Shown piece after piece: positions 1-5,572 of a DNA stretch of 5,572 bases. The notes below the pieces were generated by a model. That model had not been told where the DNA came from. It saw only the letters and a program-made list of their open reading frames with translations, and searched no databases. Every line of letters begins with the position of its first letter. Positions within the stretch are counted from its first letter, which is position 1. Source of the stretch: Hydrogenophaga sp. (GTDB lineage Bacteria; Pseudomonadota; Gammaproteobacteria; Burkholderiales; Burkholderiaceae_C); assembly GCA_025458415.1 (NCBI GenBank), contig JALOSN010000102.1:1-5572 (forward strand), given 5' to 3'. The translations under genes and the position numbers were made by a program.

Positions 1-194
1 CGGCGGGCGTACTGCACCGTGGCAGCGGCCGTGCCCCAGATGGACGCGCTCTTGTTGACACCGAACAGCGTGGCCGGGTGGGCATTGGGAAAGACCGCGA
101 ACAGGGCAGGAACCAGGATGAGGCCACCGCCCCCGACGATCGAATCGACAAAGCCGGCGAACAGGGAGGCCAGCGAAACCAGAAACAGGTCCAT
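1..194 (-). CDS. TSUP (TauE/SafE-like) membrane transporter, N-terminal part
   Basis: Sixty-four residues are visible before the gene leaves the left edge. The start MDLFLVSLASLFAGFVDSIV leads into GGGGLILVPAL and then FGVNKSASIWGTAAATVQYAR. The 'AG.VDSIVGGGGL' first helix and the later 'NK...G...A...Y' segment are hallmarks of the TSUP family of inner-membrane proteins, some of which export sulfite, sulfoacetate or related anions; the substrate here is unknown. The first helix is a transmembrane segment, not a cleaved signal. The ATG at 194 is the only credible start, since no alternative start codon lies just upstream in frame and homology begins at once. No clear Shine-Dalgarno is seen; a GACAAT box 6 nt before the ATG might be a -10 element of a near-leaderless transcript, but that is weak. 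It lies on the same strand 70 bp after the hoxJ stop and has no evident link to hydrogenase function. Confidence 0.82.
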   Translation of the reverse strand, partial: MDLFLVSLASLFAGFVDSIVGGGGLILVPALFAVFPNAHPATLFGVNKSASIWGTAAATVQYAR

Positions 195-264
195 GCACCG
201 ATTGTCACCGCAGCCGGTCCATCGGCCCGGTGGGACTGTCGCGTGCGGTGGGGCCCGGCCCGCC

Positions 265-1567
<1,303 letters not shown>

Positions 1568-1568
1568 C

Positions 1569-1712
1569 TCAGCAAACCTCCAAAGAGCGCGTGCCCCGTC
1601 CAGACACACCGCGCAACCGGCTTGGCCGGGGCGCCGGCGTGGTCCCCCTGCCCAGCGCCGAAGGCGCGCCAGAGCGGGGGGAAGACGCGAAGCGGCGCAG
1701 GGGGGTGCTCAT
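1569..1712 (-). repeat. Probable dispersed intergenic repeat between hoxC and hoxJ
   Basis: This 150-bp gap breaks an otherwise overlapping operon. It is rich in C- and G-runs and inverted repeats. On the + strand, CCCCC (1644-1648) faces a G-run (1676-1681), and inside is a perfect GCGCC-GAA-GGCGC hairpin (1655-1667). Further down, CCGG-CCAAG-CCGG forms a second inverted pair on the minus strand. Read on the minus strand from the ATG at 1712, it gives a 47-codon frame beginning MSTPLRRFASSPRSG and ending RSLEVC, with the stop 1 nt before the hoxJ ATG. I recall similar Arg/Pro/Ser-rich 'LRRFASSPRSG' frames as spurious products of intergenic repeats in Comamonadaceae genomes, so I call it a repeat and not a gene. 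That frame has no ribosome binding site. The edges are approximate, and copy number cannot be judged from one window. Confidence 0.42.
1577..1581 (-). promoter_or_regulatory. Ribosome binding site for hoxJ
   Basis: GGAGG lies 9 nt upstream of the ATG at 1567, a strong Shine-Dalgarno match. It fixes the hoxJ start and shows that, unlike hoxW, hoxB and hoxC, this gene starts translation independently of its upstream neighbour. It sits at the downstream edge of the proposed repeat. Confidence 0.7.
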
Positions 1713-1717
1713 ATCCG

Positions 1718-3178
1718 TCAGTGCACCGTACAGACCATGCAGGGATCGAACGAACGAACGACGTGCTGGACAGCAACCGGGGTGCGTTCGCCCGGTCTTA
1801 CCGGCGCTCCGACCAGGGCTTGTTCCAGTGCGCCCGGCACGCCGGCGGCATCGCGCGGCGAGAAGTTCCAACTGGTGGGTGCGACGATCTGGTAGTTGGC
1901 AATACGGCCGTGCTGCACCACCAGCCAATGCCCCAGGCTGCCGCGAGCGGCCTCGGACAAGCCCATGCCCTGACCGTGCTCGGGCAGGCGGGTGGGCTCG
2001 CAGAAGACCTCACCCGGTCGCAGGGCCTGGAGCCACGATTCCATCATGGGCACCACCCGTGCCAGTTCCACCAGGCGGGCCAGCACACGGGTGTAGACCC
2101 CGCCACCATGACGGCGCACCGCGTCGCGCACCAGCGGCTGCGCACTGGTCAGCTGCCGGGCGATGGCGCCGGTCTCGACCACTTCGCCCCCCAGCCGTGG
2201 CGCCTTGTTCCAGGTGTAGGCAAGGGGCTTGTCGGGCTCGGGACGGGTCAGGCCATGCCACGGGTGCAGCGGCGCACGGGCCTGGGCCAGCCAGGCATGG
2301 GTGGCATCCTCGCTGATGCTGTGGCTGTCGACCGGCTCATTCGATTGAGTGTCGTGGCGCCAGAGCCCGCCGGGCAGCGCGGCCGTACCGCCGGGCAGGG
2401 CGTAGGCGCCATAGCTGAGGTAGCGGCCCGGCCCCGGTCCCAGAGCCTGCAGCCCCAGGTCCAGCACCAGACTCAGGAAACAGCGCAGGTCCCCGCCCAT
2501 GGGGTCCTGCGCATGCCAGGCCCACAGCGCCTCTTCGTGGTCCAGTGAGGTGATGGCCTCCAGCGGGGCATTGAACAGCTGCTCCTCCAGAAAGCGGCGG
2601 AACTCGCGCACCCGTGCCAGCAGACGGACGCGCTCGGCCGCGTCAATGGGTCGGGTGGAACCCCCGGGCTCCACCGACTGGGTGTGCGGCCACTTGCCGC
2701 CCAGCGTGCCCAGCAACGTGAACCAGCGCTGGCGCGCCGCCGTGGCCGCGCACACCTGCTCGCCGCGGTCGGGCGCAAAACGGCGCAACACCTCGGCGTG
2801 CCAGGGCCGGTTGGCGTAGACCGGGCGCACGAAGTCGGGCATGAAGAACAGGTAGAAGTGGGTCAGGTGGTCGGCCAGATTCTCGACCGCAAGAATGAGG
2901 TTGGTGGCCAACTGTCCGTTGGGCGGCATGGTGACGCCGGCCAGGTCGGCCAGCGCACGCGCCGCCGCGACCGACTGCGAAACCGAACAGATGCCGCAGA
3001 TGCGCGGCACATAGACCAGCGCATCGTGCGGGTCCTTGCCCTGCAGGATCTGCTCGAAACCGCGGTACATGGTGGCGTTGACATGGGCCTCGCGCACACG
3101 GTCACCGTCGATCGTCAGCGCGACTTCGAGATCGCCTTCGACGCGGTTGAACGGCCCCACCAGAAGACGCGACGTCAC
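1718..3178 (-). CDS. hoxC: HoxC/HupV, large (NiFe) subunit of H2-sensing regulatory hydrogenase
   Basis: This 486-residue protein, close to the usual family length, holds the NiFe site of the cytoplasmic H2 sensor and pairs with HoxB. Family segments run in order: LLVGPFNRVEGDLEV (5-19), RICGICSVSQS with ligands C61 and C64 (59-69), HFYLFFMPDF (107-116), and SFDPCMVCTVH with C480, C483 and H486. The chain ends exactly at that histidine, so no tail needs cleaving; this distinguishes HupV/HoxC from catalytic large subunits. I63 and F111 match the bulky Ile/Phe pair reported to narrow the gas channel of the R. eutropha regulatory enzyme and make it oxygen-insensitive. The start is taken as GTG at 3178, because there is no nearby in-frame ATG, GAGG lies 5 nt upstream, and it overlaps the hoxB stop. 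The frame is open far upstream through hoxB, but that is a shadow. Confidence 0.95.
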   Translation of the reverse strand: MTSRLLVGPFNRVEGDLEVALTIDGDRVREAHVNATMYRGFEQILQGKDPHDALVYVPRICGICSVSQSVAAARALADLAGVTMPPNGQLATNLILAVENLADHLTHFYLFFMPDFVRPVYANRPWHAEVLRRFAPDRGEQVCAATAARQRWFTLLGTLGGKWPHTQSVEPGGSTRPIDAAERVRLLARVREFRRFLEEQLFNAPLEAITSLDHEEALWAWHAQDPMGGDLRCFLSLVLDLGLQALGPGPGRYLSYGAYALPGGTAALPGGLWRHDTQSNEPVDSHSISEDATHAWLAQARAPLHPWHGLTRPEPDKPLAYTWNKAPRLGGEVVETGAIARQLTSAQPLVRDAVRRHGGGVYTRVLARLVELARVVPMMESWLQALRPGEVFCEPTRLPEHGQGMGLSEAARGSLGHWLVVQHGRIANYQIVAPTSWNFSPRDAAGVPGALEQALVGAPVRPGERTPVAVQHVVRSFDPCMVCTVH

Positions 3179-4170
3179 TTCAACCTCGTTCTTCGAACCG
3201 CAGGCTTGACCACCAGATGGTCTGCCACCGCGTTGTGCTTGACTCGCTTGGGTGTCGCGCTCTTGGACAGCGAGGCCAGCGCGACGAACCAGGCCTTGGG
3301 CATGTCGGTGGGCAGACCGACCGGGATGCCGGCGATCTTGGGTGTCTGGTGGAAGGGGTGGCCGGGCTCCTGGAAGCCGGGTTCGGTGCAGGCGATGCAG
3401 GCATAGCCGCCGCGCGTGCAGCTGCCTTCGCCGTTCCAGGGGCGGATGTTGCAGTCGGCGTGCACCTGCGTGCCCTTGCAGCCCATGTGCTCCATCATGC
3501 AACCCAGATCGGACGGCTTTTCGGCGCTGGCCTTGAACTCGTAGTACTCGTTGCGCGTGCAGCCGTGGTGCACCAGCTGGTCGGCATAGAAGCGCGGGCG
3601 GGCCAGCGGGTCCAGGTCGTCGGCGCCGAAGGCGTCGGCGGCCAGCGCCATCAGCGTGTCGATCACCCAGCTCGGGTGCGTGGGACAGCCGGCGACGTTG
3701 ATCACGGGCAGGCCGCTGCCGCTTCGGAAGTCGGCGCCCAGCAGGCCGCCGATGCGGTCGTCCTCGTACTGCAGGCCGCAGGCATCGGTGGGGTTGTCGC
3801 CGCCGGCCGTGATGCCGCCCCAGGCCGCGCAGCTGCCGATGGCCAGCACGTGTTTCGCTTTCGCTGCGAGTTCGCGCACCCAGTGGATCATGGGCAGGCC
3901 GGTGCCGGCGAGCATGTGGAAGCGCCCGGTGCCGTTGGGCCCGCGCAGCAGCGAGCCTTCGACACACAGCGCGTCCAGCCGGGTGTCGCCGTCGATGACC
4001 GATTGCAGCAGCGCCAGCACATCCTCGCCACTGGCGAGCGAGAGCGAGGGGTGCCAGAGCATGTGAATGCCCGCGTCGCGCAGATGGCCCTGGAAGTCGG
4101 TGGTGTCGGCGCACAGCAGCGACATGCTGCAGCCGCCGCAGCCACCCGATTGCAGCCACAGGACGTTCAT
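3175..4170 (-). CDS. hoxB: HoxB/HupU, small (Fe-S) subunit of H2-sensing regulatory hydrogenase
   Basis: The protein has 331 residues and starts at MNVLWLQSGGCGGC. There is no Tat signal peptide, which separates this cytoplasmic sensor from exported HoxK/HupS small subunits. Proximal-cluster cysteines are C11, C14, C114 (GSCAAWGG) and C162 (AGCPTHP). The distal cluster fits H201, C204, C224 and C231 (CMMEHMGCKGTQ). The medial cluster fits C240, C258 and C261 (ACIACTEPGF), with a further C251 where the Desulfovibrio enzymes have proline. A tail of about 55 residues follows; in Ralstonia eutropha the HoxB C-terminal extension is needed for oligomer assembly and signalling to the kinase. The ATG at 4170 is chosen because the homologous region starts there, GAGG lies 7 nt upstream (4178-4181), and it overlaps the hoxW stop (ATGA). 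The longer in-frame opening adds 15 basic residues with no family match. The stop overlaps hoxC (GTGA). Confidence 0.95.
   Translation of the reverse strand: MNVLWLQSGGCGGCSMSLLCADTTDFQGHLRDAGIHMLWHPSLSLASGEDVLALLQSVIDGDTRLDALCVEGSLLRGPNGTGRFHMLAGTGLPMIHWVRELAAKAKHVLAIGSCAAWGGITAGGDNPTDACGLQYEDDRIGGLLGADFRSGSGLPVINVAGCPTHPSWVIDTLMALAADAFGADDLDPLARPRFYADQLVHHGCTRNEYYEFKASAEKPSDLGCMMEHMGCKGTQVHADCNIRPWNGEGSCTRGGYACIACTEPGFQEPGHPFHQTPKIAGIPVGLPTDMPKAWFVALASLSKSATPKRVKHNAVADHLVVKPAVRRTRLK
3184..3187 (-). promoter_or_regulatory. Ribosome binding site for hoxC
   Basis: GAGG lies 5 nt before the GTG at 3178, inside the last codons of hoxB. It decides the hoxC start, since the frame is open far upstream without a credible ATG. 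The GTGA overlap with the hoxB stop suggests coupled translation of the two sensor subunits. Confidence 0.6.
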
Positions 4171-4658
4171 GCGGGGACCTCTTCTGTTGCGGGCTCGCCA
4201 GCCAGCCAGCGGCACGCCCAGGTGATGGCCTGTTCCAGATCGGCCAGCGCTTCGGCGCTGGGTGCAGACCCCAGTTCAAAAGCGGACGCGCGGATGGCCA
4301 GCAGGGTCGCGGGTGGCGGCGGTTGGTGATGCAGATCCTGAAACACCTGCAGCACCGCCTCGGGCGCCAGCGCGTGGCTGCCGATGCCGCCGCCGCGCGC
4401 GGGCTGCAGCAGGCGCACGGTGAACGGCTCGGCAAGGTCCAGCGCGGCATCGACGAACAGGATGCGCTCCCGGCCCACCAGGTCCAGCGCGTGTTCCACC
4501 TGCAGCTGGAAATCGGTCAGCACCTCGGCGCGGTCGGTGGTTTGCGAGTCCTGCATGTGAGCCAACAAACGCTCGGCCAGCAGCGGACCGAGCGCGTCGT
4601 CGCCCCGGCTGGGGTTGCCCCAGGCCAGCACCAGCAGCGGCGGCACCCTCCCGCTCAT
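4167..4658 (-). CDS. hoxW: HoxW, hydrogenase maturation endopeptidase for HoxH
   Basis: This 163-residue protein belongs to the HybD/HupD/HoxW family (peptidase M52), cytoplasmic nickel-sensing proteases that cut the C-terminal tail off the large subunit once the NiFe cofactor is in place. The N-terminus has the family pattern WGNPSRGDDALGP (residues 13-25), with acidic residues D20-D21 at the first metal-ligand site. D70 (ILFVDAA) and H95 (GSHALAP) match the second and third ligand positions of HybD-type proteases. The SHALAP segment resembles proteases specific for NAD-linked hydrogenases. The ATG at 4658 overlaps the hoxH stop by 4 bp and has GGAG 8 nt upstream within hoxH, so this start is preferred over longer in-frame extensions. 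The stop overlaps the hoxB start. Adjacency to hoxH supports HoxH as substrate. HoxC, encoded downstream, lacks a tail and should not need it. Confidence 0.93.
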   Translation of the reverse strand: MSGRVPPLLVLAWGNPSRGDDALGPLLAERLLAHMQDSQTTDRAEVLTDFQLQVEHALDLVGRERILFVDAALDLAEPFTVRLLQPARGGGIGSHALAPEAVLQVFQDLHHQPPPPATLLAIRASAFELGSAPSAEALADLEQAITWACRWLAGEPATEEVPA

Positions 4659-5572
4659 TGCGCGCGCTCCATCGGGTGCGGCGTGGCGCCGCGTTGCGTC
4701 TCGCCGGTGGACGAGCGCAACACGTGGTCCAGCACCTCGCCCTTCGCATCGCGCAACGTCACCGACAGTGGCATCTGGCCCAGGGCGTGCGTCGCACACG
4801 ACAGGCAGGGGTCGTAGGCGCGGATGGCGACCTCGAGGTGGTTGAGCAGCGGCTCGGTGATGGTCTGGCCGTCGAGGTACTGCAACGCGACCGAACGCAC
4901 CGCCTCGTTCATGGCCTGGTTGTTGTGGGTGGTCGAGACGATCAGGTTGCAACGCTTCACCAGGTCGTCATCACCGACTTCGTACTCGTGGATCAGCGTG
5001 CCGCGCGGCGCCTCGATGATGCCGACGCCGCTGCGCTGGCGTTCGCCCGTGGCCTGCAGCGGGCCGCCGAGGATGACGGGGTCGTCCAGCAGCTGCGCGA
5101 TGACCTCCACGCCGTGCAGCAGCTCGATCATGCGCGCCCAGTGCGTGGCCAGCACGGCGTGCACCGGTCGCCCGCCGTGCGCGGCCACGAAGGCCTGGCG
5201 CCGCGCTTCGGCGCGCGGGGTCGGGATGTGGTCGCAGTTCTGCAGCCGCGCCAGCGGGCCGACGCGGTACCAGCCGGCGTCGGGTCCGAGCGCGCGGCGG
5301 TAGGGGAACTTCATGTAGGTCCAGGGCTTGACCGCCTCGTCGATCAGCTCGCGGTAGCGCTGGTCTTCGAAGCCATCGACCGCGAGGCGGCCGTCGGCCT
5401 CGCGCAGGCGCAGCGCGCCGTCGTACAGCTCCATCGCGCCGCCGGGGCCGATGAGGGACATCATGGCGGCCGGCGTTTCGCCGAAGTGTGCGTACGCCGG
5501 TGGCAGACCGGTGTGCAGGCGCTCGGCCAGGTCCACCGCGGCCTCGGCCCAGGCCAGCACCTCGGGCAGTTG
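4655..5572 (-). CDS. hoxH: HoxH, large catalytic subunit of NAD-reducing [NiFe]-hydrogenase (3' part of gene)
   Basis: The large subunit of the cytoplasmic bidirectional, NAD-linked (group 3d) hydrogenase carries the Ni-Fe(CN)2CO site where H2 is split; electrons pass through HoxY, HoxU and HoxF to NAD+. The open frame enters from the window's right edge, so 305 C-terminal residues are visible and the N-terminal CxxC ligand pair lies outside. Diagnostic segments are EAPRGTLIHEYEV, NLIVSTTHNNQAMN and the C-terminal ligand motif AYDPCLSCATH, with its two cysteines at 4805-4807 and 4796-4798 and the histidine at 4787-4789. ALGQMPL follows the motif, which is typical of the HoxH family and unlike membrane-bound group 1 enzymes. 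A 43-residue tail follows the histidine and should be removed by HoxW. The stop codon overlaps the hoxW start (ATGA). The family call is secure; NAD specificity is inferred, since hoxF, hoxU and hoxY are not visible. Confidence 0.93.
   Translation of the reverse strand, partial: QLPEVLAWAEAAVDLAERLHTGLPPAYAHFGETPAAMMSLIGPGGAMELYDGALRLREADGRLAVDGFEDQRYRELIDEAVKPWTYMKFPYRRALGPDAGWYRVGPLARLQNCDHIPTPRAEARRQAFVAAHGGRPVHAVLATHWARMIELLHGVEVIAQLLDDPVILGGPLQATGERQRSGVGIIEAPRGTLIHEYEVGDDDLVKRCNLIVSTTHNNQAMNEAVRSVALQYLDGQTITEPLLNHLEVAIRAYDPCLSCATHALGQMPLSVTLRDAKGEVLDHVLRSSTGETQRGATPHPMERAQ

Noticed and set aside
195..264. Possible terminator after hoxJ and promoter for the TSUP gene
   Set aside because: The GGGCC-C-GGCCC stem near 250 has no T-tract, and the GACAAT box before the TSUP start lacks a convincing -35 partner. 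Neither is strong enough to list.
1569..1712. Small gene for a 47-residue peptide ahead of hoxJ
   Set aside because: There is no Shine-Dalgarno, the composition is low-complexity Arg/Pro/Ser/Gly, and it resembles spurious frames in intergenic repeats. It is kept as a repeat.
3217..4329. A 370-codon open frame on the + strand
   Set aside because: It is antisense to hoxB and the end of hoxW, Ala/Gly/Val/His-rich with no domain pattern, and is best explained as a shadow of high-GC coding sequence.
3179..4450. Long in-frame upstream extension of hoxC giving a 910-residue protein
   Set aside because: The added residues are an out-of-frame reading of hoxB and hoxW. HoxC homology starts at the GTG at 3178, which has its own ribosome binding site.

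Overview
The window is GC-rich, and every supported gene lies on the minus strand, so the operon reads from high to low coordinates. It is part of a [NiFe]-hydrogenase locus of a hydrogen-oxidising proteobacterium. The gene types (Hox-type NAD-linked hydrogenase, HoxW protease, H2-sensing regulatory hydrogenase, HoxJ kinase) and the look of one intergenic repeat suggest Burkholderiales, perhaps Comamonadaceae. That taxonomic call is inference; no rRNA or other marker gene is present.

In transcription order the layout is as follows. (1) 5572-4655 holds the C-terminal 305 residues of HoxH, the catalytic large subunit of a cytoplasmic NAD-reducing (group 3d) hydrogenase. (2) 4658-4167 is HoxW, the endopeptidase that matures HoxH. 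(3) 4170-3175 is HoxB (HupU), the small subunit of the regulatory H2-sensing hydrogenase. (4) 3178-1718 is HoxC (HupV), its large subunit. (5) A 150-bp gap (1717-1568) looks like a dispersed repeat with strong hairpin potential. (6) 1567-265 is HoxJ (HupT), a PAS-domain sensor histidine kinase. (7) After a 69-bp gap, 194-1 holds the N-terminus of a TSUP (TauE/SafE-like) membrane transporter. The first four genes overlap by 4 bp at each junction (ATGA, ATGA, GTGA) and look translationally coupled.

How they would work together: HoxB-HoxC binds H2 in the cytoplasm and signals to HoxJ, which in characterised relatives controls the activity of the NtrC-type regulator HoxA and so hydrogenase gene transcription. 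HoxH with HoxF, HoxU and HoxY (not in the window) would oxidise H2 and reduce NAD+, after HoxW trims the HoxH C-terminus.

The main surprise is in hoxJ. The kinase reads cleanly through its H, N, G1, F and G2 boxes, but right after the G2 box (near position 330) the frame changes and about 12-14 expected residues are missing; the normal C-terminal residues follow in another frame. As given, the sequence encodes a HoxJ with a damaged ATP-binding domain beside an apparently intact H2 sensor. This recalls the known inactive HoxJ of Ralstonia eutropha H16, although the lesion is different. A sequencing or assembly error cannot be excluded.
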